Assembly: GCA_046351595.1 (NCBI GenBank)
Contig: JAXLYE010000016.1
Location: 1-58,887 of the forward strand
DNA: 58,887 nt
Direction: 5' to 3'
From: JAXLYE01 sp046351595
GTDB taxonomy: Bacteria; Myxococcota_A; Polyangia; Palsa-1104; JAEUJZ01
A program made the translations under genes and the position numbers. Position 1 is the first letter of the stretch; each line of letters starts with the position of its first letter. The notes under the pieces were generated by a model. It made no database searches, had not been told where the DNA came from, and was given only the letters and a program-made list of their open reading frames with translations. Shown piece after piece: positions 51,985 to 58,887 of the stretch.

Positions 51985-52752
51985 GTGCAGCGGTCAGCCG
52001 ACCCCGTCCCTCAGCAACAGCAGCAGCCCGAGCAACAGCCCGAGCAACAACAACAGGCCGTCTCCGAGCCCGACGGGCCCGCGGCGCCGGGGCTCGCCGA
52101 CCGGATGCGGCAGTGCACCGCGGAGCTGCACGCCCAGGCCGAGCAGTCGGGTGCGGTGCGCGAGATCCTGGCCGGGAGGATCTCCGCCGCGCGCTACGCG
52201 CTGTTCCTGCGCAACCTGCTGCCGGCCTACCGCGAGCTGGAGCGTGGCCTGCTGGGCGCCCGCGCGCAGCCGGGCGTGGGCGCGCTGTGCCGGCCCGAGA
52301 TCTTCCGCGCGCCCGCGATCGAGAGCGACTTAATACGGCTGGCCGGCAGCGACGGGCTCGAGCGCATGCCGCTGCTGCCCGAGGGGCTGGACTACGCGCG
52401 CCGGATCGCGGCGGCGGCCGCGGGCGATGGCTCCCGGCTGATCGCCCACGCGTATGTCCGCTACCTCGGCGATCTGGCGGGCGGCCTCCTGCTAAAGCGG
52501 CGGCTGGCCGCGGTCCCGGGTATCGGCCCGGCGTGTGTAGCGTTCTACGAGTTCCCGGAGCTGGAGAGCCCGCGCGCCTTCGCCCGAGCGTACCGCGCGG
52601 CCATCGACGCCGCGGCGGCGCAGCTCCCGTCCATCGACGGGGTGCTCGCCGAGGCCGCCGACGCCTTCCGCTGCAACATCGCGCTCTCGGAGGCGGTCGC
52701 CCGGACGCCCGGCGCAGACGCATCGCCGGCCGGCACGGCGCACAACACGTAG
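51985..52752 (+). CDS. hemO: Heme oxygenase, biliverdin supplier for BphP
   Basis: Cleaves haem to biliverdin, the BphP chromophore. The 255-residue protein has the proximal haem ligand His49 in LADRMRQCTAELHAQAEQSG and the distal helix pattern YVRYLGDLAGGLLLKRRL. Residues 9-25 are Gln/Pro/Glu-rich, encoded by CAG/CAA runs, and absent from typical heme oxygenases. GTG 51985 is chosen with GAGGA 7 nt upstream. The HmuO/HO-1-like type with a neighbouring bphP is a common pairing. It converges on hemE with a 16-bp gap. Confidence 0.9.
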   Translation: MQRSADPVPQQQQQPEQQPEQQQQAVSEPDGPAAPGLADRMRQCTAELHAQAEQSGAVREILAGRISAARYALFLRNLLPAYRELERGLLGARAQPGVGALCRPEIFRAPAIESDLIRLAGSDGLERMPLLPEGLDYARRIAAAAAGDGSRLIAHAYVRYLGDLAGGLLLKRRLAAVPGIGPACVAFYEFPELESPRAFARAYRAAIDAAAAQLPSIDGVLAEAADAFRCNIALSEAVARTPGADASPAGTAHNT

Positions 52753-52768
52753 GACGACGGCGCAGGCG

Positions 52769-53857
52769 CTACGCGGCCGCCGGGACCGGGCTCGCGCCCA
52801 GCCGGTGCACCGCGTCGACCAGCGCGCGCACGTGTGCGACCGGGGTCTGGGGGACGATGCCGTGCCCGAGGTTGAAGATGTGGCCGCAGCGCAGCCCGCG
52901 GGCGCGGCGCAGGACGTCCTCGACCTTTTGCTCCAGCTCGTCGATCGGACCGAGCAGCCGCAGCGGGTCGAGGTTGCCCTGGATGGCGACGGCGCCCGAG
53001 CGACCGCGGCCCGCGGCGATGCCGAGGCGCTCGGCCGCGGTGTCGATCGGCATGCGCCAGTCGACCGAGAAGACGTCCGCGGGCAGCGCTCCGACCTGCT
53101 CGTAGAGCGCGCTGCCGCCGTGCGGGAAGTACAACAGCGGCACCCCGAGCGGCCGCAGCGCCGTGAGCACGCGCTCGACGTAGGGCGCCGCGAACACCGC
53201 AAAGTCCTCGGTGCCGAGGATGCCGACCCAGGAGTCGAACAGCTGCAGCGCCTGCGCCCCGGCCTCGACCTGGGCGCGCAGGTAGCCGATGACGGTCTGC
53301 GTCAGCTTGTCGAGCAGCGCGTGAGCGGCCGCAGGCTCGGCGAACAGCAGCCGCTTGCTGTGCACGAACTGCTTGCTGGTGTGCCCTTCGATCGCGTAGG
53401 TCAGCAGGGTGAACGGCGCGCCCGCGAAGCCGATCAGCGGCACCGCGCGCTCGCCGCGCAGCGCCAGCGCCCGGCGGCACTGCTGCACGGCGTCATAGAC
53501 GTAGCTGCAGCTGGCGGGATCGGCGACGACCAGGCGGTCGATGTCGGCGGCGCTGCGCAGCGGCTCGAGCTGCGGTCCCTCCTCGGTGAAGTCGAGCGGG
53601 ATGCCCATGCCCGGCAGCGGCACCAGGATGTCCGAGAACAGGATCGCCGCGTCGACGTCGAGCTGATCGACCGGCTGCATGGTCACCTCACACGCCAGAT
53701 CCGGCGTGCGGCACAGCGAAAGGAAGTCGCCGGCGCGGGCGCGTGTCGCGCGGTACTCGGGCATGTACCGGCCGGCCTGTCGCATCAGCCATACCGGGGT
53801 CGTGTCGACGGGCTCGCCGCGGCAGGCGCGGAGGAATCGATCCGTTTGCCTGGTCAT
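52769..53857 (-). CDS. hemE: Uroporphyrinogen decarboxylase HemE
   Basis: Removes four carboxyl groups from uroporphyrinogen III to give coproporphyrinogen III. The 362-residue protein has signature 1, TPVWLMRQAGRYMPEYRATR, at residues 20-39. The catalytic Asp region AAILFSDILVPLPGMGIPLD follows, then IGFAGAPFTLLTYAIEG and, near the end, GHIFNLGHGIVPQTPVAHV. ATG 53857. It marks the right end of the photosynthesis cluster; no PpsR-type site was found upstream. Confidence 0.96.
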   Translation of the reverse strand: MTRQTDRFLRACRGEPVDTTPVWLMRQAGRYMPEYRATRARAGDFLSLCRTPDLACEVTMQPVDQLDVDAAILFSDILVPLPGMGIPLDFTEEGPQLEPLRSAADIDRLVVADPASCSYVYDAVQQCRRALALRGERAVPLIGFAGAPFTLLTYAIEGHTSKQFVHSKRLLFAEPAAAHALLDKLTQTVIGYLRAQVEAGAQALQLFDSWVGILGTEDFAVFAAPYVERVLTALRPLGVPLLYFPHGGSALYEQVGALPADVFSVDWRMPIDTAAERLGIAAGRGRSGAVAIQGNLDPLRLLGPIDELEQKVEDVLRRARGLRCGHIFNLGHGIVPQTPVAHVRALVDAVHRLGASPVPAAA

Positions 53858-54496
53858 TGCAGGGATCCTTCACTCGTTCTGGATTGCGCTACCTCATCGC
53901 ACAGCGCATCCGCTGCTGGCAACGTTGCTGTCAGATCCGCACGGACCGGGACGGCGGAGCGCGACAGGGCCCGGCTTGTTGCACGGCCCGCCCCGCTCGC
54001 GCCGCCACCGCAGCGGAAGGCTTGCCGTTCCGCAGCCCATCGGACTCTCGCGGCCTCGGGTTCGCGGCCCCCCCAGCCGGCCCGCCAGCTCGCATCAAAA
54101 CCGACAGCCGCTCCAGCCGAGCAGCCGCCCCGGGCCGCGCTGGAATTAAGCGCGCCAGCGACGCGGCTGCGTGTGAGTCGGTTCGGGAACGGATCGAGAG
54201 ATTTTTTCGGCTCGTCGAGAGAGCTTAATCGGTGGGGCGTAAGATCGGCTCCTGGCCGTGTGGGCGAGCGCACAGGAGTGTGGTGGCTGGTGCCTGCGGC
54301 CGGTCCGTGTTGGGATGCAGCCCTGACCGGGCAGGTCGTCGCGGCACTCCCGAGGCGCTACTTTCGCCGCCCGAGCGTTACATCAGCGTGGCGTGTGAGC
54401 GCTCTAGTGCAAGGTGAGGCTTGTCGACGATAGACGGCCGCATGTGTCGATGAATGCATCAGCACTATGATGCAATTCCGTCTTCGCTGTATGCGC
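53858..54496. other. 640-bp gap, no gene recognised
   Basis: Open frames crossing this stretch are low-complexity continuations of shadows of hemE and give no recognisable protein. I found no PpsR-type palindrome, tRNA or IS end. The segment separates the photosynthesis cluster from accessory genes. It holds the hemE promoter at its left end. Confidence 0.4.
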
Positions 54497-54988
54497 TCAG
54501 CCGGCTGGCTTCTTCTGGGATTCCAGCGCTGCAATCAGGACAGGCACCGCCGCCTTGTCCTTGGGGCGACCCGTTTCGATCTTGACCTGGATCAGCGTCG
54601 GCAGGTCCAGCACCTGTAGCCGGAGGCCGCGGTCGGCGATGACGATGGTGTGAGGCAAAAGCTCGTCGTAGCCGCGCTGCCCGACGATCTCGCAGAGCAC
54701 GTCCAGGTGGCCGTGCGGCGTCTGGAGCAGGACGTGGCCCTGTCCGGCGAGGTCACTCGGCCGGGGGAGCAGCTTGCGCCGCGCGAGGTCATGCCGGAAG
54801 CTGGCATCCATCTGCGAAAGGACCGACATCAGGCGCTCGATGTTCTCGGGCGTCCGACGGTGGACGATGTCGAGGTCTTCGGTCAGGACGGACGCGCGGT
54901 GCAGCCTGCCGGCGACGCCCCCGACGATGATGAACTCGACCTCCGCTGTGGCCAGCGCTGACAGCATCTCGAACGGACGGAAGATCAT
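54497..54988 (-). CDS. Nucleotidyltransferase-like protein
   Basis: A 163-residue protein with a nucleotidyltransferase-type start: VEFIIVGGVAGRLHR followed by TEDLDIVHRRTPENIERLMS, where Gly-Gly and the Asp-x-Asp (LDIV: Asp pair) resemble the catalytic core of the AbiEii/MNT-like superfamily. The C-terminal part (LQVLDLPTLIQVKIETGRPK, DKAAVPVLIAAL) also fits that group. The target nucleotide or RNA is unknown. Its start overlaps the upstream 92-residue gene (ATGA), so the two form one unit, possibly toxin-antitoxin-like. Confidence 0.65.
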   Translation of the reverse strand: MIFRPFEMLSALATAEVEFIIVGGVAGRLHRASVLTEDLDIVHRRTPENIERLMSVLSQMDASFRHDLARRKLLPRPSDLAGQGHVLLQTPHGHLDVLCEIVGQRGYDELLPHTIVIADRGLRLQVLDLPTLIQVKIETGRPKDKAAVPVLIAALESQKKPAG

Positions 54989-55263
54989 GCGGCATGCTGC
55001 GCGTCGGCGCGCTCGCGGAAGCTGTCGAGGTCTTCGATGAGCCGGGCGCCTTCGTCGAGATAGTCGAGCGGGCTCTGCTCCATCGCAGCCCAGATGAGCG
55101 ACCGATCCACATCGGCCACGGCCGCGAGCACGTCGGGGTCCTGCTCGGCAAGGTAGGCGAGCACGCCGGCCAGCTCGGGCACGAGCGCCGGATCGACCGG
55201 GCGAAAGATCTGCTCGGCCGTCGCGAACTGCCCGTCGGGGACGACGATGGGGGGCGGCGCCAT
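54985..55263 (-). CDS. Small acidic protein paired with the nucleotidyltransferase-like gene
   Basis: A 92-residue acidic protein (PELAGVLAYLAEQDPDVLAA, DRSLIWAAMEQSPLDYLDEG, RLIEDLDSFRERADAQHAA) that is all helical by appearance. No family recognised. ATG 55263; its end overlaps the next gene by 4 nt. Small acidic helical partners of nucleotidyltransferase-like proteins are often antitoxins or chaperones, which is only suggestive here. Confidence 0.55.
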   Translation of the reverse strand: MAPPPIVVPDGQFATAEQIFRPVDPALVPELAGVLAYLAEQDPDVLAAVADVDRSLIWAAMEQSPLDYLDEGARLIEDLDSFRERADAQHAA

Positions 55264-55419
55264 GTCGTCAACCTAGCACAGGTGGGTCGGCGGCGCAGGC
55301 CACTGCGCTGCCCACGCTGGGCGGGGCGCGAACCGTCGCCGCGTCAGCTGCTGCGCGAAGAGACCGCCCCCAGGCGCAGCAGCCGCGGCTTGCGCCTCGC
55401 GCACCAGGGGGGCTGCGGC

Positions 55420-56148
55420 TCATTTCTTTGAGGGCGTTTGGCCTGCTGCTTCGCCATCCGGCTTGCTGCGCTTGGCGAGCGACTGATGGTAGGTGGTGAT
55501 GCAGATCGCGATGGCCGCGCTCATCTCTACGCCCCCCAGGCTCTCCGCGATCTCGCGCAGCTTCTGTTCGTTCTGCGGGGTCAGCCGCAGCGTGTGCCGG
55601 TAGCGCCCGCGCTCATCCAGTTCCGCTTTGGGCTTGGGCCTGCGTGATGGCGGTGCAGCGCGCCCCATACGCGGCGCTATAGATGCATCTTGGGGCGCGA
55701 TCAGCTGGACGTCCGCTGGACGTCCAGCGAGAGCGGGGCTTAAGGCCACCTCACCGACGGGAGAACCCGGCGAAACAAGCGCAACGCTCGCTTTGGACGT
55801 CCCAGGGACGTCCGCCGGACGTCCAGAAACTGTGGGGTCTGGTGGCTCTCCACCGACGGCAGACCCGGGTGAGAATAGCTCGTCGCCAGCGATGGACGTC
55901 CCATGGACGTCCACCGGACGTCCCGCGGACGTCCGTGGGCCTGGTGGCGCTGCGGAAGGAGGGGCCGGAAGCGGCGTTTCGGGAATCGCACCGGCCGTAG
56001 GTGGCGGCGGCTGTGCTACACGCGCGATCGGGGTTACGGGGATCGGTAGAGTCAGAGGCGGTACCCCAGCAGGCGCCCGCCCTGTGGGAATCGGACGCAC
56101 TCCGGCGCCTGGGTTGGGCGAACCCGGCACTCTACTTTTGTCGCTCAT
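55420..56148 (-). CDS. Proline-rich repeat protein with a ribbon-helix-helix-like C-terminus
   Basis: A 242-residue protein. Residues 1-150 are Pro/Ala/Gly-rich with a 33-residue repeat built around GRPxDVxGTS. The last 70 residues look folded: RYRHTLRLTPQNEQKLREIA then MSAAIAICITTYHQSLAKR, a strand-helix-helix order like ribbon-helix-helix DNA-binding proteins. ATG 56148 follows GGAGATT (weak). The repeats come from GGACGTCC palindromes in the DNA. It could be a plasmid- or element-borne DNA-binding protein; function unknown. Confidence 0.55.
   Translation of the reverse strand: MSDKSRVPGSPNPGAGVRPIPTGRAPAGVPPLTLPIPVTPIARVAQPPPPTAGAIPETPLPAPPSAAPPGPRTSAGRPVDVHGTSIAGDELFSPGSAVGGEPPDPTVSGRPADVPGTSKASVALVSPGSPVGEVALSPALAGRPADVQLIAPQDASIAPRMGRAAPPSRRPKPKAELDERGRYRHTLRLTPQNEQKLREIAESLGGVEMSAAIAICITTYHQSLAKRSKPDGEAAGQTPSKK
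55707..55934. repeat. Nine GGACGTCC palindromes phased at 11 bp inside a 99-bp repeat
   Basis: The 8-bp palindrome GGACGTCC occurs at 55707, 55718, 55795, 55806, 55817, 55894, 55905, 55916 and 55927. Neighbours are 11 bp apart and clusters are separated by 77 bp (7 x 11), so all nine are in one 11-bp phase. The second and third clusters lie 99 bp apart and their flanks are similar, showing a 99-bp tandem duplication (33 codons). Confidence 0.9.
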
Positions 56149-56183
56149 GGAGGAGAATCTCCCCGGGCGTGTCAGCGGGAAGG

Positions 56184-56852
56184 TTACTTCTTGCCGGTCG
56201 GCTTGCTGTAACGGCTGTCGAAATCTGCCCTATCGAACCTGTCGGCACGGCTCGAGGTTCCGCGAGCTGGAGCCGGCTGCTGAACGGGAAAGGTGCGCCG
56301 CCCGGCCGGCCCGCCCAGTCCCGCCGAGGTCAGCCCCAGAAACATATTCTGCGCGACCTGCGCCGTCTCTGGCGAGCTCGCGGCGTTGTTCACGGCCACC
56401 GCTGCCAGAGCCGCCCCACCGCCGATCAGCGCCCCGACCGCTGCCCACTTCGCGCCGGCCGGCGCACCGCCGAGTGCCCCGAGCGCGGCGCCAAGGCCGA
56501 CGGTCAGGCCTGGAGCCTCCGAAGGAAGGGCGGCAAGCGCCGAGAAGGCCGTTCGGGATGGTGCGGGCGCAGGCGCCTCTTCCACGACCAATGCCACCGG
56601 TGCGGGCGTCCGCTGGACGATCTGAGCGATATAGCTGTCGGTGTACTCGCGAACGACCAGCCAGGTGTCTCCGACGATCCAGCGCACGTAGTCGGTGTAG
56701 GAGCCGTCCGATGCCTCGCCGCGCTGCTCGAATCCCTCGGCAAGCGGATGACCGATGGCAGATCGAGGGATGCTGCGACTTTGATTTACCCCCTCCGATT
56801 GGAGCAGGGGGACCACGGACATCCAGGTTACGACCGGCACATGGGAATCCAT
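56184..56852 (-). CDS. Hypothetical protein with Gly/Ala-rich membrane-like middle
   Basis: A 222-residue protein, start ATG 56852 supported by GAGGAG 7 nt upstream. The N-terminal third (SDGSYTDYVRWIVGDTWLVV, REYTDSYIAQIVQRTPAPVA) looks folded. Residues about 115-165 are Gly/Ala-rich and hydrophobic (TVGLGAALGALGGAPAGAKW, AAVGALIGGGAALAAVAV), like glycine-zipper membrane segments. The C-terminus is charged. No family recognised. Same strand and 35 bp upstream of the proline-rich repeat gene. Confidence 0.5.
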   Translation of the reverse strand: MDSHVPVVTWMSVVPLLQSEGVNQSRSIPRSAIGHPLAEGFEQRGEASDGSYTDYVRWIVGDTWLVVREYTDSYIAQIVQRTPAPVALVVEEAPAPAPSRTAFSALAALPSEAPGLTVGLGAALGALGGAPAGAKWAAVGALIGGGAALAAVAVNNAASSPETAQVAQNMFLGLTSAGLGGPAGRRTFPVQQPAPARGTSSRADRFDRADFDSRYSKPTGKK

Positions 56853-56996
56853 CGAGCGGCTCCTCACAAGGGCGCTGACTTCAGCGTACCACGGAGCTGC
56901 TCGACGAGAAGAAGGGAAGCGCTGTCAGCTTCCATGTAACGGAAGCTGCTCGGGAATTGTCAAGCTGGCGGCGAGCTGGGAACTCGCTACGGCGCG

Positions 56997-58205
56997 CTAC
57001 TCCCCTGCGTCTGTCTTGAGCCCGCGCGCGGCTTCCTCGTAGGCTTGCAGGATGAGCGGGCGGAGCTTCTGAACGTCAGCGTACGTGCTAAAGTAGATAC
57101 GCGCCCACTCTGGATGATTTGCGACCGATTCAGGGGAGAACTCTTTGACCAACATCTCTACCTTGGTCAGCGGCAGCCGAACCAGAAAGGACTTCTTCTG
57201 TGTACCTGTGTACAGCCGCAGGAACCACGACTGATTTGAGCCGAGGTTGATCGCAAAGTAGTTCGTGCCGTCCTTGTAGGCCACAGGGGCTTTCACAGGC
57301 GACGAAGAGCATATCTTTTTGACGATCTCAAAAATTTCGAGCTCTTCCTGCGTCGTGACGATGTTCGGGTTCTGCTCAGCTGCTGGACGCTGGGCAGTTG
57401 AAGCAGGGGTCGCCACAGGTGGTGCAGGCTGAGGGGGCACTTGCGCGGCAGGCTCCGGAGAGGGTGCTGGCGGCGGAGCCTGCATTTGTTGGATAGACTT
57501 CTTGACGTGCTCGAACAGGACGTTTTCGATAGATTTTTTTACAATGGGTTCATAGCGGTTGATAACGCTGGGCATTATCTTCTTGTCGCCGACGAGGTTC
57601 AGTTCCTCGATGATCAGCTTGATTAGGCTCGCGGAAGGGCTGCGCAGCAATTCTGTAAGGTACGCCGTCACCTTCTCTAGGGATAGGACCTCCTCCGCAT
57701 GTTGCCTTACGCTTACAGCATCAAACTGCGCCTTCGTATAACGCTCAATGATCCCAGCTGCTCGCTCTGAAATCTGGAGGATGTTGAATGTCAGGAAAGG
57801 CACCTCATCCATGAAGTTCGGCGTCTTCAGGTCGGTGAAGAACCTGTAGTCGAGGCCGTTTGTCACGATGGCGAGCTTCACAGAGGGAGTCGAGTTGAAG
57901 TAGTACCGAAGCTGACCGTCGTGTTCCTCTGCGGCAGCGTCCACTGACTTGGCTTCCACGAAGATCGCCGGCTCGCCCTTGACCATGATGAGATAGTCAA
58001 CCTTCTCATAGCGGCCGTTAGCCTTCTTCCGAGCGAAATCTGCTATGTACTCGGGCTTCACCTCAAGTGGATCGGTCGTATCAAAGCCGAGGGTCTGGAT
58101 GAAAGGCACGATGAGGGCGTGCTTCGTCGCCTCCTCGCCCTTGACGTGGTCTTTCTTAGACTTGACTCGTTCCGACAGCTTGCGGAGGTCTTCGTAGAGT
58201 CCCAT
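56997..58205 (-). CDS. HsdR N-terminal-like nuclease-fold protein
   Basis: A 402-residue protein whose first 180 residues match the type I restriction enzyme R-subunit N-terminal domain (HSDR_N type). HALIVPFIQTLGFDTTDPLE, YLIMVKGEPAIFVEAKSVDA with the PD-(D/E)xK-like E-A-K, and LAIVTNGLDYRFFTDL are the landmarks. There is no helicase part. A Pro/Ala linker (about 250-285) joins a C-terminal domain of about 115 residues. Base composition is lower in GC than its neighbours, suggesting a later arrival. ATG 58205 (MGLYEDLRKL) is used; ATG 58214 is possible. Such stand-alone proteins are frequent in phages and islands; restriction activity is not shown. Confidence 0.7.
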   Translation of the reverse strand: MGLYEDLRKLSERVKSKKDHVKGEEATKHALIVPFIQTLGFDTTDPLEVKPEYIADFARKKANGRYEKVDYLIMVKGEPAIFVEAKSVDAAAEEHDGQLRYYFNSTPSVKLAIVTNGLDYRFFTDLKTPNFMDEVPFLTFNILQISERAAGIIERYTKAQFDAVSVRQHAEEVLSLEKVTAYLTELLRSPSASLIKLIIEELNLVGDKKIMPSVINRYEPIVKKSIENVLFEHVKKSIQQMQAPPPAPSPEPAAQVPPQPAPPVATPASTAQRPAAEQNPNIVTTQEELEIFEIVKKICSSSPVKAPVAYKDGTNYFAINLGSNQSWFLRLYTGTQKKSFLVRLPLTKVEMLVKEFSPESVANHPEWARIYFSTYADVQKLRPLILQAYEEAARGLKTDAGE

Positions 58206-58299
58206 AGGTAGCATCTCGCGCTGGAAGTGGATCCGATGATGATCCCGCGTCGAGATGCTTCAGGGCAACCCTGATCCGGTGTTCAGGGCGAAGTAACTG

Positions 58300-58680
58300 T
58301 TACCCGATGGCGTCCCCTGCCTGAGATGGAGGCGCCGCGCACCGCCGCTCCAGCTCCTCGCGCGCCGCCTCGGCCGTCGCATAGTCCCGCCAGCAGACCG
58401 CCCTCTCCTTCAGCCCCACCTCCGCCAGCGAGAAGGGCTTGGCATAGCTGCCAGCGCTCACCCAGCGCACGAGGCACAGCAGGACATCGCCCTGCCGACG
58501 CACGGTGTACAGCTTCCACATCCGCTCTGGCTTGCTCGTCGCTCGATGAAGAAACTCATGCGCCAGCCTCTCGCCCGGCTTGCTGAGGTCGAGTACGGCG
58601 AGAGGTAGCGGTGCTGCTGACGGAAGGTTCGGCTGGCGACGACGGCGAGAGGCGCTTGCACTACGGACGTGACAGCACAT
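58300..58680 (-). CDS. Short hypothetical protein
   Basis: A 126-residue protein with a strong ribosome site (AGGAGG, 5 nt before ATG 58680). After a basic N-terminus (SASASRRRRQ) it has MWKLYTVRRQGDVLLCLVRW, then KERAVCWRDYATAEAAREEL and a final helix, an alpha/beta pattern faintly like a WGR domain. Family not established. Confidence 0.5.
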   Translation of the reverse strand: MCCHVRSASASRRRRQPNLPSAAPLPLAVLDLSKPGERLAHEFLHRATSKPERMWKLYTVRRQGDVLLCLVRWVSAGSYAKPFSLAEVGLKERAVCWRDYATAEAAREELERRCAAPPSQAGDAIG

Positions 58681-58741
58681 AGAGTCCTCCTGTTCGCGTC
58701 GGACCTCGACTTTCCACGGCCCTGGTCTGACGCGGGCGATG

Positions 58742-58771
58742 GGCTCCCGGTTCGCGCCGGGGGCCTTTTTT
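58742..58771 (+). terminator. Intrinsic terminator without an upstream plus-strand gene
   Basis: GGCTCCCGG and CCGGGGGCC form a 9-bp stem (one G-U pair) around TTCGCG, followed directly by six T. This is a textbook rho-independent terminator in the + direction. All annotated genes for 5 kb to its left are on the (-) strand. Confidence 0.7.
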
Positions 58772-58887
58772 GTTGGGCTTGGTAATGCCCATGCCAGCTA
58801 TAGCCAGCATCTGGGCCAAGTGCTAGAAAAAAGCGAGATTATTGAGGAAAGTAGACCCCAAGTAGAGCGGTTCTGAGGCTGCGTGCT

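Noticed and set aside
51767..52723. Extended N-terminus of ppsR2
   Set aside because: The open frame goes antisense through hemO with no ATG and an Arg/Pro-rich translation; PpsR homology is confined to the part after about 51766.
1..58887. bchE, bchJ, pufX, pucBA, crtB or crtI
   Set aside because: I looked for their typical motifs (for example the radical-SAM CxxxCxxC of BchE) and found no candidate in the window.
1..58887. tRNA genes, CRISPR arrays, insertion sequences
   Set aside because: No cloverleaf-like segment with the T-loop GTTCGA pattern in place, no regularly spaced long repeats, and no transposase-like protein were seen. The GGACGTCC array is too short and lies within a coding frame, so it is not a CRISPR.

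Overview
The window is a compact, very GC-rich photosynthesis gene cluster of the purple-bacterial (type-2, quinone-type reaction centre) kind, filling about the first 53.9 kb, followed by about 5 kb of unrelated accessory genes. Nearly all the enzymes that turn glutamyl-tRNA-derived tetrapyrrole into bacteriochlorophyll a are here (hemA, hemC, hemE, bchIDH, bchM, acsF, a bciB-type 8-vinyl reductase, bchLNB, bchF, bchXYZ, bchC, bchP, bchG). So are LH1 (pufBA), the reaction centre (pufL, pufM, tetrahaem pufC, puhA), assembly factors (two PucC/LhaA-family proteins, a PufQ-like protein, puhB, puhC, puhE), a HiPIP electron donor, part of a carotenoid pathway (crtE, crtC, crtD) and a regulatory set (two PpsR proteins, AerR/PpaA, a bacteriophytochrome without a kinase domain, and heme oxygenase for its biliverdin). 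No bchE was found; the cyclase is the O2-dependent AcsF, which fits an aerobic or microaerobic phototroph. ALA is made by the C5 route (HemA = glutamyl-tRNA reductase), which argues against a classical alphaproteobacterium. The accessory flank and the long Ala/Pro-rich tails would fit a deltaproteobacterial/myxococcotal host that holds a purple-type cluster, but the sequence alone does not prove this; Gemmatimonadota or Beta/Gammaproteobacteria remain possible.

Layout. 0.2-7.8 kb (+): bchG, a PucC-family carrier, an unrecognised multi-pass membrane protein, bchI, bchD, bchO. 7.8-10.3 kb (-): crtC and crtD, divergent from crtE (+). 11.3-21.4 kb (+): the superoperon bchC-bchX-bchY-bchZ-pufQ-like-pufB-pufA-pufL-pufM-pufC-hip. 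21.4-23.0 kb (-): bchP and a small membrane protein, divergent from the second superoperon at 23.2-37.7 kb (+): bchF-bchN-bchB-bchH-bchL-bchM-lhaA-puhA-puhB-puhC-orf96-acsF-puhE. 37.7-40.6 kb (-): the proton-translocating transhydrogenase pntA1-pntA2-pntB, divergent from bciB (+). 42.1-47.9 kb (-): ccsA/hemX-hemA-hemC-aerR-ppsR. 48.1-51.8 kb (-): ppsR2-bphP, divergent from hemO (+); hemE (-) converges on hemO and closes the cluster.

Regulation. PpsR/CrtJ-type palindromes (TGT-N12-ACA, often degenerating to CGTC-N8-ATTGACA) lie upstream of bchG, between crtD and crtE, upstream of bchC, between bchP and bchF, between pntA1 and bciB, upstream of aerR, and upstream of ccsA-hemA. Several end in TTGACA, so repressor binding would cover the -35 box. 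Genes within operons commonly overlap by ATGA or GTGA, which implies translational coupling.

From 53.9 kb on, the character changes: a 640-bp gap with no recognisable gene, a small two-gene unit with a nucleotidyltransferase-like protein, a proline-rich protein encoded by a striking 11-bp/99-bp repeat, a Gly/Ala-rich protein, an HsdR-N-like protein of visibly lower GC, a short hypothetical gene and an orphan terminator. I saw no tRNA, rRNA, CRISPR array, insertion sequence or transposase in the window.
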